A program made the position numbers and the translations under genes. This document shows positions 17,083 to 25,425 of a stretch of 34,446 nt of DNA, one piece after another. Below the pieces are notes generated by a model. It ran no database searches, was not told the DNA's origin, and saw only the letters and a program-made list of their open reading frames with translations. Source of the stretch: Pontiellaceae bacterium B12219 (GTDB taxonomy: Bacteria > Verrucomicrobiota > Kiritimatiellia > Kiritimatiellales > Pontiellaceae); NCBI GenBank assembly GCA_029432795.1, contig JARNMJ010000049.1:1-34446 (forward strand), in the 5' to 3' direction. Within the stretch, counting starts at the first letter, position 1; each line of letters begins with the position of its first letter.

Positions 17083-18180
17083 TTAATATCGATCCACAAA
17101 AAACTGAATCGTCTGCTCAATAATCTCCTCCCGCGACGGCGAAACGGTTCCATCGACGGGTCTCCAGTTGTGACCGGCATTTTTAACGATCACGATTTCC
17201 ACGGGAGCATCAATGGTCTTGAGCACCTCCTGCATACGGGTGGCGTGATGCACCGGAATGGTGGTGTCTTTATCGCCCTGCAGCATCAGCAGCGGCGGGC
17301 TCTCTTTCGTCAGATAAACAACCGGACTCATCTCGCGGAAGCGTTCCTCTTCATCGCCCTTATCCTTGCCCATGATTCTTCCGTGAAACCGGGTGCTTCC
17401 GTTAAACAGTTCCGGATCCTGGAAGTCGCAGGGACCATACCACGAAACGCCGGCCACCGTCTTATAGCTGTATTTTGCAAGTTCGGGATCCCCCTTCAGG
17501 CTCCCATCCTGAGGGGCCAGCAGAACCATCTGCGCCAGATGCCCGCCGGCCGAATCACCGAAGGTGTAGATCCGGTCCGGATCAATCCCGAGCTCCTTCG
17601 AATAGGCCGAAATGAACCGGAGCGCATCCATGGAATCAATCACACAATCGCGCATCGTCACCCCGTTCGCGGCCAGACGATAATCGACCGACAGCACACA
17701 GAATCCCTTTTTCAAAAGTTCCTTATGTACCCCTTTGAAGGAATTCATCCCGGCCCCTTCTTTACTGCCGGCCGCCCAGCCACCGCCATGGGTATAGATG
17801 ACGACCGGCTTTTTGGAACTGCTGTCTTTATCCGGAAAATAAAAATCAAAGAAAACAGGACCCTGAGGAGACTGCTTAAAAATGACATTCAGCCACTTTT
17901 CACCGGGACTGTCGATATAGGTAACCGGCATCTGCTTCAGCTCTTCCAATTCCAGGAAGCCATCTTTATCGGCATCATACCGCGCCATTTTTTTCCAGCT
18001 GCGCTCATTTTCAGACGGTTCAATTTTTCCGTCGTTGTTCTTATCCGAACGTGCAAGCGTCACTTGAGCCTTAACTCCGGTATAAACCTCTGTTGAATCT
18101 TTCAACGGTTCAAGGGCCTGAGCATTCAGCAAAGCCGACAGGGTTATACACAGCACAGTTTCCGATTTTAAATATTTCAT
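17083..18180 (-). CDS. EF-hand / alpha-beta-hydrolase esterase, exported
   Basis: Predicted secreted carboxylesterase of the HSL/BD-FAE-like group, perhaps removing acyl substituents. After a signal peptide (MKYLKSETVLCITLSALLNAQA) come two canonical EF-hand loops (46-57, DKNNDGKIEPSE; 69-80, DADKDGFLELEE) that should bind calcium. The hydrolase domain follows: HGGGW oxyanion motif (131-135), nucleophile Ser210 in GDSAGG, Asp303 or Asp305 in QGDKDTTIP and His337 in NAGHNW. The complete triad argues for an active enzyme. AGGTG lies about six bases before the ATG. The stop is only 13 nt before the GH28-sulfatase start, so the two genes are cotranscribed. A 65-nt gap separates it from the preceding gene and contains a small GAATC/GATTC hairpin. 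An exact substrate cannot be assigned. Confidence 0.85.
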   Translation of the reverse strand: MKYLKSETVLCITLSALLNAQALEPLKDSTEVYTGVKAQVTLARSDKNNDGKIEPSENERSWKKMARYDADKDGFLELEELKQMPVTYIDSPGEKWLNVIFKQSPQGPVFFDFYFPDKDSSSKKPVVIYTHGGGWAAGSKEGAGMNSFKGVHKELLKKGFCVLSVDYRLAANGVTMRDCVIDSMDALRFISAYSKELGIDPDRIYTFGDSAGGHLAQMVLLAPQDGSLKGDPELAKYSYKTVAGVSWYGPCDFQDPELFNGSTRFHGRIMGKDKGDEEERFREMSPVVYLTKESPPLLMLQGDKDTTIPVHHATRMQEVLKTIDAPVEIVIVKNAGHNWRPVDGTVSPSREEIIEQTIQFFVDRY

Positions 18181-18245
18181 AATACACCTGCTTTCATCTA
18201 TCCATTCACCGAATCACTGCGATTCATTACGGATGACACATAAAT

Positions 18246-20573
18246 TTATTCGCCTTTGGTTTTTCCGGAAAGATGCCGGTTGGACGCCAAAACATAGACC
18301 GGCCCGAGGGTGATATACTGCACCTTCAGATCTGCCTCATCGGACCCGTTCCCGGATGCCGTGGTGAAGGTGTTCTTCCCCGGGTTAACGACGAACGCCT
18401 GGGTTGTTGCCGGGAGGCTGCGAAGCACATTCCAGTTTCTGTCAAAAACGGTCGCCGTTTTACCCCCCTCAAATTTCATATACTCCGTGGGCAGAATCTC
18501 CCCCTTCACCATCAGGCGGCCTTTACCGTTCACTGTGATCAACGGATTCTTCAGCGCCGCGGAGTCGTCCTTGACATAGAGCATCACCTGCGGTTCCTGC
18601 GCCTCGTACGGATTCTCCAGCTCCATCGTCGTACCGGCCCTGATCGCCTGCCAGCGGGCCTGCGCGCCCCACTCCTGATCCAGGATAATGAGTTCGTCCT
18701 CTCCCGATGTCCGGCCCATGATGTAATGCGGTGTAAAAATATAGTTTCCGCTGCCGTCTCTGCTGAGCACGGCGGAAACGGGACCGGTGTGATGATTGCC
18801 GCGTCCGGTCATGAAGGTCCGCAGATAGTCCGCATCCGCCTCGTCAAACACAGGGGCCAACTCGTTCCAGTATCCGAAAAGTTCAAGACAATGATCGGTC
18901 AATCCATAGGTCTTCAACAGCTCCAGCGAAAGCTGCCCGCCGCTTTGTCCTCCACAAAAGAACAGCCGACGGCTGCCGCGCAGAATTCCGTTTGCAATAT
19001 CGAAGTGGATTTCCAGCTCACTCGTCGCGCTCTCCGTATGCTTTCGCCCCTTCTGATAAAGGCGCGGCCCGATGCGCAGAATCCAGTAATTCAGTATGCC
19101 CTCGATTTCCTTCGCTTTGCTGAACTTCATTTCAAAATGAGCAGGGAGCCCACCGCCGCCGACCACACTTCCAGTGGTTGGATGATCCACCCGGCTGTAG
19201 ACCTGATCGGTAAATTCACGGACATACCACGGCGGTTCATGCATCCGGCCCGTGCCGTCAAAGTGCAGGTGCGACACATTCACCTCGTTGAGGAAGTCTC
19301 CATAGTCGTTGCAGATTTCCTCGCCCAGACTGTCGGGCAGTCCGAAATCCTCTTCGAAATTAAAGGACCGATTGCTTTCAACCAGCGCACTCAATTCGGT
19401 TCCGGCCCGATGGGCTTTCGCGGTCGTACCCTTGCTGCCGCGCTCGCAATCCTCCAGCATCCACACCTCATCCTCGCGCTTCACAGAACCGACTTTGATC
19501 ACCTCATGACCGAGGCGGATATATTCCGGCTCCTTCATTTTGACGATGGGGTCCGGACCAAGCCGGAACGGGATGGTCGAAGCGGTTTCATCAACGGACT
19601 TAGCCAGCGTGCCGGAACACCAGCACATCAGGCGCGGATCAACGAAGGAAGACGAAAGGTATTTTTTGTCCCTGATCTGGGGAGAGAGGCTCTTCAACTG
19701 CAGCTGAATCCCCCGGTCTTCCAGATAACGGCTGTAGGCGATCAGATCCGCCTTGCCGCCCGGGAAGACGTCTGTTCGTGGAGTCGTCATACCCGACTCC
19801 CGCCAGCTGCTGGAGAACATATAAACACGATTCGCACCGCAGGGAATCACGTATTTTTCCGTCATTTCGTAGAGATTTTCCGCCGATCCGTCGGGATCCA
19901 CGCTCACCACGGCAATGCTTTTGAATTTGTCCGCCCAGCGATCCACCCAGGCAAGTACATCGGCTTCCGTCCAGGATTCAACAGCCGGCTTCACCATGTG
20001 CCCCGCCGCAGCCTGGGCCGACCAGATTTCAGCCAACACCGCATCGCGGTCGTCGCCGGACAGCCGGTTGTCGAAAAGCACCACACTGCCGCGCGATCCA
20101 TCACTGCGGGGCCGCGCCCATAGATAAGGCCAGGTCAGCACGGTGTTTTTGTTTTTTCTTACAGAACCTCTGGCGTTCATCAAATCATTCAAGGTGTACA
20201 CGGCAATATCTTCAGAATCAATCTGCAGGCTCAGGCTGTAATCCAGGCCGTCCCCAACCCCTTTAACATCGAGCAGATGAATCACGGCATGTCGGGGATA
20301 GGTATCAATCTGAAAGACAACGCCGAATGTTTTTTCGGAATCATAAACCCTGATTTTATTCCCGGTCTCAGAAATCTTATCCAGGCGGGTCTCGCCCTTC
20401 GGATGGCGAAGTATAAAACCGGTTGATCCCGTATCCGAAAAATCAGCACCGCCCAAAACCAGACGATCCATTTCTCCTGAGGCGTTAAAGCTGAGCTCCG
20501 ATTCGGCATACGACGAAACGGCCGTCAGGAGTCCGGCCAAACAAAGCACCCCGCACCGAACCCGATGTTTCAT
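18246..20573 (-). CDS. Large secreted protein of unknown family, possibly a glycoside hydrolase
   Basis: Not recognised. The 775-aa product has a signal peptide (MKHRVRCGVLCLAGLLTAVSSYA) and an N-terminal beta-rich part (residues ~25-170). The central region alternates hydrophobic strands and helices like a barrel (RVYMFSSSWRESGM, VSHLHFDGTGRMHEPPWY, LRGSRRLFFCGGQ). A C-terminal beta domain (VMLYVKDDSAALKNPLITVNGKG) follows. Conserved-looking acidic and aromatic clusters, such as HFDGTGRMHEPPWY, suggest a sugar-binding active site, but no known motif is clear. The start is between ATG 20591, which overlaps the upstream TGA as ATGA, and ATG 20573, with AGAGG nine bases upstream and a cleaner signal peptide; the latter is chosen. 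Its place between a putative glycoside hydrolase and an esterase in a tight operon points to polysaccharide breakdown. Confidence 0.6.
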   Translation of the reverse strand: MKHRVRCGVLCLAGLLTAVSSYAESELSFNASGEMDRLVLGGADFSDTGSTGFILRHPKGETRLDKISETGNKIRVYDSEKTFGVVFQIDTYPRHAVIHLLDVKGVGDGLDYSLSLQIDSEDIAVYTLNDLMNARGSVRKNKNTVLTWPYLWARPRSDGSRGSVVLFDNRLSGDDRDAVLAEIWSAQAAAGHMVKPAVESWTEADVLAWVDRWADKFKSIAVVSVDPDGSAENLYEMTEKYVIPCGANRVYMFSSSWRESGMTTPRTDVFPGGKADLIAYSRYLEDRGIQLQLKSLSPQIRDKKYLSSSFVDPRLMCWCSGTLAKSVDETASTIPFRLGPDPIVKMKEPEYIRLGHEVIKVGSVKREDEVWMLEDCERGSKGTTAKAHRAGTELSALVESNRSFNFEEDFGLPDSLGEEICNDYGDFLNEVNVSHLHFDGTGRMHEPPWYVREFTDQVYSRVDHPTTGSVVGGGGLPAHFEMKFSKAKEIEGILNYWILRIGPRLYQKGRKHTESATSELEIHFDIANGILRGSRRLFFCGGQSGGQLSLELLKTYGLTDHCLELFGYWNELAPVFDEADADYLRTFMTGRGNHHTGPVSAVLSRDGSGNYIFTPHYIMGRTSGEDELIILDQEWGAQARWQAIRAGTTMELENPYEAQEPQVMLYVKDDSAALKNPLITVNGKGRLMVKGEILPTEYMKFEGGKTATVFDRNWNVLRSLPATTQAFVVNPGKNTFTTASGNGSDEADLKVQYITLGPVYVLASNRHLSGKTKGE

Positions 20574-20587
20574 GTGATTATACCTCT

Positions 20588-21703
20588 TCATTTCCAATCG
20601 ATTTCGGCGGTCCAGGTTTCGAGATCCACAAAGACGGAGGCATGGGCGAATTCGCGCCGGTATTGCCAGTCCCTGCGTTGGAAATCACCCTTAGGCGGAC
20701 CGAGCGGTTTATCAAATTCCGGGTACCATACAAAGGTGCCGGTATCATCGCCCTGATAGCCCCAGGTATAGCAGAAATAGGAATAAGGCTCGGCGATCAG
20801 GAGATAACAGGCCAGCGGAAACGTGATGGATTCGCGGGCCATTTTCGTCCGCTCCTCCTTCGGCTTATTCATCATCTCTTTGTCCCGCCAGTCAAACTCC
20901 GGCCAGGCTTTAACCGCCAGAATTTTCCCCGATTTGGCCACGGTGTGAAGCATCTCGATATCCTCCGCAAGTTTCTCTTTTTTCCCGGGCTTCGCGGTCA
21001 CAAAATGCTCCTTCATCGCGCCGTCGGTCACCTTGAGCATGCGGGCGCCAATATCATCCGGATCGAGGTTAATGCCGTTCTGAATGAGGATTTTTGAAGG
21101 CCCAATTTTTCGGCGCGTATCCTTTACCATGGCAAGCATACCGTCATTAAGCGCATCACACTTTTCCTGGCCACATGCTTTAATTCGCCCGTTAGTACTG
21201 TATTTACCAATGGCATCAATAAAGACGCCATCTGCACCGCATTTCTCTACGGCAAATTCAGCCGTATCGGCCCACCACGTCTGCACGTTCCTTTGCGACA
21301 GATCACTGAAAGGGCTGCTGAAAATGGTCATCGGCTCTCCCGCCAGATTCACCAACTCTCCGCCCTCTGGAAAGTTCTCATTAAGCTTATACCCCCCGAT
21401 CTTTATGCAGGAATTCCAGTAGAACAGCACCGTCGCCTGCGGATTGCGTTTCTTAATCTCCTTTACTGCAATCGCAAACCCCTGTTCGGTACTGCCGTAT
21501 TTCCGTTTGCCATGGCCTTTTTCAATCGTAATAAAATCAAAATGCTCCGCCAGAAAGTCATGCTGTTCATCCGAAAATCCGTTGGACATGTTGGCAAGAT
21601 GGGCATAAAGCGGAACCGTATCCCAACTGAAGGGTACATTATATTCTGTTGCACACAGCGCCGTGAGCGGAAGTGCCAGAGAGAGTGCGAGTAATTTTTT
21701 CAT
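20588..21703 (-). CDS. Putative glycoside hydrolase (GHL15/GH168-like barrel), exported
   Basis: Predicted secreted TIM-barrel glycoside hydrolase. A signal peptide (MKKLLALSLALPLTALC) precedes a domain of about 350 residues that aligns by eye with residues 25-325 of the 2047-aa protein at 26210-32353. Shared blocks are ITIEKGHG/LTLEKIHG, GVFIDAIGK/GTYVDAIGK (Asp163 here), DGAMKEHF/DGFMREDI (Glu232 here) and DKPLGPPKG/HKPLGPPKG. The conserved Asp and Glu are the best catalytic candidates. Domains of this kind are annotated as hypothetical glycosyl hydrolases. The fucanase family GH168 is the specific family I would test, given the fucosidases next door. No strong ribosome-binding site is visible, so translation may depend on coupling to the GH28 gene ending 14 nt upstream. 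Confidence 0.65.
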   Translation of the reverse strand: MKKLLALSLALPLTALCATEYNVPFSWDTVPLYAHLANMSNGFSDEQHDFLAEHFDFITIEKGHGKRKYGSTEQGFAIAVKEIKKRNPQATVLFYWNSCIKIGGYKLNENFPEGGELVNLAGEPMTIFSSPFSDLSQRNVQTWWADTAEFAVEKCGADGVFIDAIGKYSTNGRIKACGQEKCDALNDGMLAMVKDTRRKIGPSKILIQNGINLDPDDIGARMLKVTDGAMKEHFVTAKPGKKEKLAEDIEMLHTVAKSGKILAVKAWPEFDWRDKEMMNKPKEERTKMARESITFPLACYLLIAEPYSYFCYTWGYQGDDTGTFVWYPEFDKPLGPPKGDFQRRDWQYRREFAHASVFVDLETWTAEIDWK

Positions 21704-21717
21704 TCGGCAAAGCCCCG

Positions 21718-23151
21718 TTATTTCGTTTCTTTAAATCCGGTCACATCGTCCAATACGATCCGTTCCCGGGCATCGGGTTCACGCACACTCAGGTCCACAT
21801 TTCTGAATTCCACATTTTTTGCGTGGCGGACATACGCACCCCACGCGGGCAGGATGCCGAAGAAATACTGCTCCGGGTAGCGCGTTTCATCCTCAACCAC
21901 TTCGCGTTTCGCGTCTTCTTCGGTTCCGTTTCCGGGATAGGAAACCTTGAAATTTTCCAGCACAACATCTTCCACGTAATGACCGGGAATACCACTGATC
22001 ATAATAGGGCCGGCCGTTGCAAATTCCCGATCGGCTTTTGTCTTTTCGCGCGGCTGTATTGTGACATTCGCCACGACATCGCTGATGTGTATGCCCTTGA
22101 CGGACCCGACCGAAGCACCTTCGGATTCATTCGGATTCAGCAGCGCCGTTCCGGTGTAGGTATTTTCCCCATACACCCTGCCCCGGTTGCCCAGACGGAT
22201 GAAAAGCGGCGACCCGACGTTATCCATCACAATGCGCGAAATGTTCACATTTTCCATGCGACCGCCGTCCACAATCTGCAGTTTAATGCCCCCCATCGGG
22301 CAGTCATAAAAATAGCAGTTTGAAACATCGATATCGATGAAGCCTCCGCTCGATGACGTGCCGAACTTCAGCGCCGCGGTATGGGAGCTCACAATGCAGT
22401 CGCGCACCACAATATTCCGGCACGGATACTTTGAACTCTTCAGGCAGATCGAGTCGTCGCCCGCCATGATGTCGCAGTTTTCAATCAATACGTTTTCACA
22501 TCCGTCGATATCAAATCCGTCATTGTTGGAATGGTTATCCTGCATGCGGACCGTCACACCGGAGATATGCACATCTTTACACTCGACGAGGTGAATGCCC
22601 CAGAAGGCCGGGTTCCTGTAGGTCAGTCCGGAAAACGTCACGTTTTGGCAGTTCTCGAAACGAATCAGTCTGGGCCGATTGTCTTTGCCGCCGGGCCCCG
22701 CCTTCTTCGGAAAAAACTCCGGCTTTCCGCGCCCGTCAATTTCGCCCAACCCTTCGAGGCGGATATTGACCGCGTCCTCCGCATAAAGAAAGCATTCGGA
22801 ATTTCCCTCGCGCGACGGCCGCAGGTTTTCAATGGGATAATCCGCGTGATTCTGGCTGCCCAGAATGTAGGCCTCATGATCCAGCGAAAGCGTCACATTG
22901 CTTTTCAACCATAACGTACCGGAAACATATTTACCGGCGGGCACACGGACCGTTCCTCCGCCGGCCTGTGTGCAGGCATCAATCGCCGCCTGCAGCGCTT
23001 TCGTATTCAGCGTCTCTCCATCACCCACCGCCCCGAATTCCCTGACATTATAAACCGACTCAGCTTTCTCTGCCACAGCCCTCGTGCTGCAAGCCGACAG
23101 CAGCACCATCCCGCAGACTACACGTAACCAAATCCAATTTTTCTTGCTCAT
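21718..23151 (-). CDS. GH28-like glycoside hydrolase, lipoprotein
   Basis: Predicted polygalacturonase/rhamnogalacturonase-type beta-helix enzyme, probably membrane anchored. The frame is open from 23205, but ATG 23151 has AAGGAA about seven bases upstream and starts MSKKNWIWLRVVCGMVLLSAC, a lipoprotein signal with lipobox LSAC (Cys21). The mature part begins VYNVREFGAVGDGETLNTKALQ, the standard pectate-lyase/GH28 opening. It then shows NNDGFDIDGC, AGDDSICLKSS and SSHTAALKFGTSS at the catalytic positions, with the same departures from classic GHG/RIK motifs as its paralogue in the fusion at 14289-17069. It is the first gene of the nine-gene operon, about 155 nt downstream of the predicted transcription start. 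GH28 normally attacks galacturonan; here a uronic-acid- or rhamnose-containing linkage in an algal polysaccharide is possible but unproven. Confidence 0.85.
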   Translation of the reverse strand: MSKKNWIWLRVVCGMVLLSACSTRAVAEKAESVYNVREFGAVGDGETLNTKALQAAIDACTQAGGGTVRVPAGKYVSGTLWLKSNVTLSLDHEAYILGSQNHADYPIENLRPSREGNSECFLYAEDAVNIRLEGLGEIDGRGKPEFFPKKAGPGGKDNRPRLIRFENCQNVTFSGLTYRNPAFWGIHLVECKDVHISGVTVRMQDNHSNNDGFDIDGCENVLIENCDIMAGDDSICLKSSKYPCRNIVVRDCIVSSHTAALKFGTSSSGGFIDIDVSNCYFYDCPMGGIKLQIVDGGRMENVNISRIVMDNVGSPLFIRLGNRGRVYGENTYTGTALLNPNESEGASVGSVKGIHISDVVANVTIQPREKTKADREFATAGPIMISGIPGHYVEDVVLENFKVSYPGNGTEEDAKREVVEDETRYPEQYFFGILPAWGAYVRHAKNVEFRNVDLSVREPDARERIVLDDVTGFKETK

Positions 23152-23225
23152 GTTCGATTTCCTTTTATTCATATAGCCCATCCCGTTGTGACTGGAGTTA
23201 CCCAAACTCTTACGATGCTACCCCC

Positions 23226-23243
23226 ATGGAAAATGCTTTCCAT
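23226..23243. promoter_or_regulatory. Perfect 7+7 palindrome in the leader of the nine-gene operon
   Basis: ATGGAAA-ATGC-TTTCCAT is a perfect inverted repeat. It lies about 75 nt upstream of the GH28 lipoprotein start codon and downstream of the predicted promoter, so it would be in the 5' leader. It could be a second operator, such as a LacI-type repressor site, or a short RNA hairpin. The role is inferred. Confidence 0.4.
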
Positions 23244-23312
23244 CACACAGGATAATGATTTTCCCCATAAAAAATTCCACTATCATCCAGAATAGAAAAT
23301 CATGATGAAACC

Positions 23313-23360
23313 AATTTACCCTACACAGTCATCCAATGGTATCCTCATATTAGGGGATAC
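23313..23360 (-). promoter_or_regulatory. Promoter and 18-bp operator of the nine-gene catabolic operon
   Basis: ATCCTCATATTAGGGGAT at 23341-23358, extended by GT and AC to a 22-bp imperfect palindrome (23339-23360), shares its outer 13 bases with the site at 6325-6342. On the minus strand a -10-like TAAATT (23313-23318) lies 22 nt beyond it, against 21 nt to TATTAT at the other site. No good -35 is seen. Because the kinase gene starts 53 nt away on the plus strand, the same site could also autoregulate the two-component genes. Confidence 0.5.
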
Positions 23361-23412
23361 ACTTGTTTCACGGGAAAAAAGGAACGCGCATCATCAAGTG
23401 ATATAGAAACGC

Positions 23413-25425
23413 ATGAAACCACTTCTCAACATCTTAACGGCGGCGGCTCTGGCCGGCATTCTGCCGCCCTCCCTCCTGTCGGCTGAACCGGAACCCGCAT
23501 CCTTAACCTCTTTAGAAAACCGGTTAAAAGAAATTGATTCAGAGCTCAAGACGCTGGCGCACCTCAGCCTGCGCAGCGGGGTCGGTGCCATAGGTTTCCG
23601 CTCCAAAATCTACAAAGACCCCGATCATACCGAATCGGTTCAGGTGGAACTCAACGGTGAAATTCCGATTGATAAAATCGTACTGGTACCAACGGTCTGG
23701 CGCCATGTCGAAGAGGGATTCATCGGGGATGCCTTTCCCTCGGAATTTCGGGTTATTGCCGGATCTGAAGGGAATACAAACGGCACGGTGATCGCTTCGT
23801 ATGCAGCAGCTGACAGTAACTATCCCGGCATTGCACCGCATATCATTGCATGTACAAATCAAACCGCATCCTGGGTTCGGATCGAAGCCACAAAGCTTGC
23901 TTCCAGATACCATGACGGACGGTACCTTTTCCAACTGTCGGAAATCATGATTTTCAGCGATTCAAAAAACGAAGCCCTTCACCGGCCGGTAACCACCTCA
24001 TCCCCGGCACACCCGAGATCCATCAGCTGGAATCCCCGACATCTGACCGATGGATTTACACCTTATCTGATGAACGGGGCTCACGGTGATAAGAGCCTCC
24101 CCTTCATCACCAGTCCCAAAGATATCCACCCCCCCGTTCTTTCCATCGATCTGGGAGAAACCTATACACTGACGCGTATCCACCTACACGCTGTTGATCA
24201 AAGCGACACCGTTCCTCAGTCCACAGCTGGCGACCTCGCCATACCACGCAGCATGACCGTGGAAGGAGCCAACCGACCTGACTTTTCAGATGCCGTAGAG
24301 CTGCTGCAGTTCCAGGGACTCACCATCTATGCAACGGGACCGATCATGATGTGGAACCTCACAGAAACGCCCTGCCGATACGTGAGATTCATCATACACG
24401 AACCCTTTCAGCACCATGACCACCCTTATGCGGACAAAAGAGTCGGGTTTGCAGAAATCGAACTTTTTTCCAATGACCGGAACGTGGCTGCCGGAAAACC
24501 ATTTGACATCAACCTTACCGTTAACAGAGAAGAACGCCTGTTTACGGCACTCACGGACCAGCGGAATCTTTATGGAAACATACTGCCGATTCGCACCTGG
24601 ATGGAGCAGCTCGCCCGGCGGCGCGACCTTGAGATTGAACGCCCTTTCGTTATGGCGGATCTGACTCACCGTTATGCACGGCAGAAAGCAATGCTCCGCC
24701 GAATGAGCTGGATCATCAGTATCCTGACCGCCGGAACCGTGATTATTATCCTCATCGATAAAATGGCCCGCAACCGCGCCATTTTACGCACCCGGAAACG
24801 TATCGCCGCCAACCTGCACGATGAACTCGGAGCAAATCTCCATGCCATCGGCCTGCTGGGCGATCATGCCATAGATCAGGTCGAAGCCGTTACCCCCCGC
24901 GAAGAACTATCCGAACTCGTGGAAACGCTGAACGAAATGCGCTCCTTCACCGAGCTGGCCGGCGCTGCTACGCGCTATTGCGTCAATATGCTGGAATGCC
25001 CCGGTCTTTATGAAAACCTCCCGGAGGAAATGCAGCGAATTGCATCACGCTTACTGGTTGATATTCACCACAGTGCCTCATTCGTAGACACGTCCATGCT
25101 CGGCACACTGAAAAAACGCGCCTGCATCGACCTCTATCTTTTCTATAAGGAGTGCCTCACCAACATCCTCCGTCACGCCAGTGCAACCGAGGTTTCCACC
25201 ACGTTCCAGATATTGGAAAATATGCTCCAATTAACCGTTATAGATAACGGTTGCGGATTGGATGCCGCACTGAATCCCGCCATTCCTAAAGCACTCAAAC
25301 GGCGGGCCCGCCTGCTTCGGGCACATCTTTCCTTCGAATCAACTCCAGAGGGGGGAACAACCATCCGTCTCACCTGCCCTCTCCGAAAAATAAGAGCCAT
25401 AAGAAAAAGGAACCCTCATGCCTAG
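23413..25425 (+). CDS. Sensor histidine kinase with two extracytoplasmic discoidin-like domains
   Basis: Membrane sensor kinase of the NarX/DesK (HisKA_3) class. Domain order: signal sequence (1-24); a first jelly-roll region (~50-183); a second, clearer F5/8 type C (discoidin, CBM32-like) domain (~186-353, with LSIDLGETYTLTRIHLHAV and CRYVRFIIHEPF...VGFAEIELFS); a helical stretch; one transmembrane helix (432-450); then the kinase. The phosphoacceptor His469 lies in RIAANLHDELGANLH, Asn584 in KECLTNILRHAS and the ATP-lid DNGCGLD at 611-617. Discoidin folds commonly bind sugars, so direct sensing of an oligosaccharide released by the neighbouring enzymes is a reasonable inference. No clear ribosome-binding site precedes the ATG. 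The stop overlaps the regulator start by 8 bp. It is divergent from the nine-gene operon, sharing its control region. Confidence 0.88.
   Translation: MKPLLNILTAAALAGILPPSLLSAEPEPASLTSLENRLKEIDSELKTLAHLSLRSGVGAIGFRSKIYKDPDHTESVQVELNGEIPIDKIVLVPTVWRHVEEGFIGDAFPSEFRVIAGSEGNTNGTVIASYAAADSNYPGIAPHIIACTNQTASWVRIEATKLASRYHDGRYLFQLSEIMIFSDSKNEALHRPVTTSSPAHPRSISWNPRHLTDGFTPYLMNGAHGDKSLPFITSPKDIHPPVLSIDLGETYTLTRIHLHAVDQSDTVPQSTAGDLAIPRSMTVEGANRPDFSDAVELLQFQGLTIYATGPIMMWNLTETPCRYVRFIIHEPFQHHDHPYADKRVGFAEIELFSNDRNVAAGKPFDINLTVNREERLFTALTDQRNLYGNILPIRTWMEQLARRRDLEIERPFVMADLTHRYARQKAMLRRMSWIISILTAGTVIIILIDKMARNRAILRTRKRIAANLHDELGANLHAIGLLGDHAIDQVEAVTPREELSELVETLNEMRSFTELAGAATRYCVNMLECPGLYENLPEEMQRIASRLLVDIHHSASFVDTSMLGTLKKRACIDLYLFYKECLTNILRHASATEVSTTFQILENMLQLTVIDNGCGLDAALNPAIPKALKRRARLLRAHLSFESTPEGGTTIRLTCPLRKIRAIRKRNPHA

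Noticed and set aside
17070-17180. Extended N-terminus of the GH28-sulfatase fusion
   Set aside because: The extra 37 residues are Arg-rich, overlap the end of the esterase gene and would bury the signal peptide; ATG 17069 has a proper ribosome-binding site.
18205-18230. GAATC/GATTC hairpin as an internal terminator of the large operon
   Set aside because: The stem is only five base pairs with no T-run; it may affect processing but does not support splitting the operon.
18273-20123. 616-codon open frame on the plus strand
   Set aside because: It lies entirely antisense to the 775-aa operon gene, has no ribosome-binding site, and encodes an Arg/His-rich product of low plausibility.
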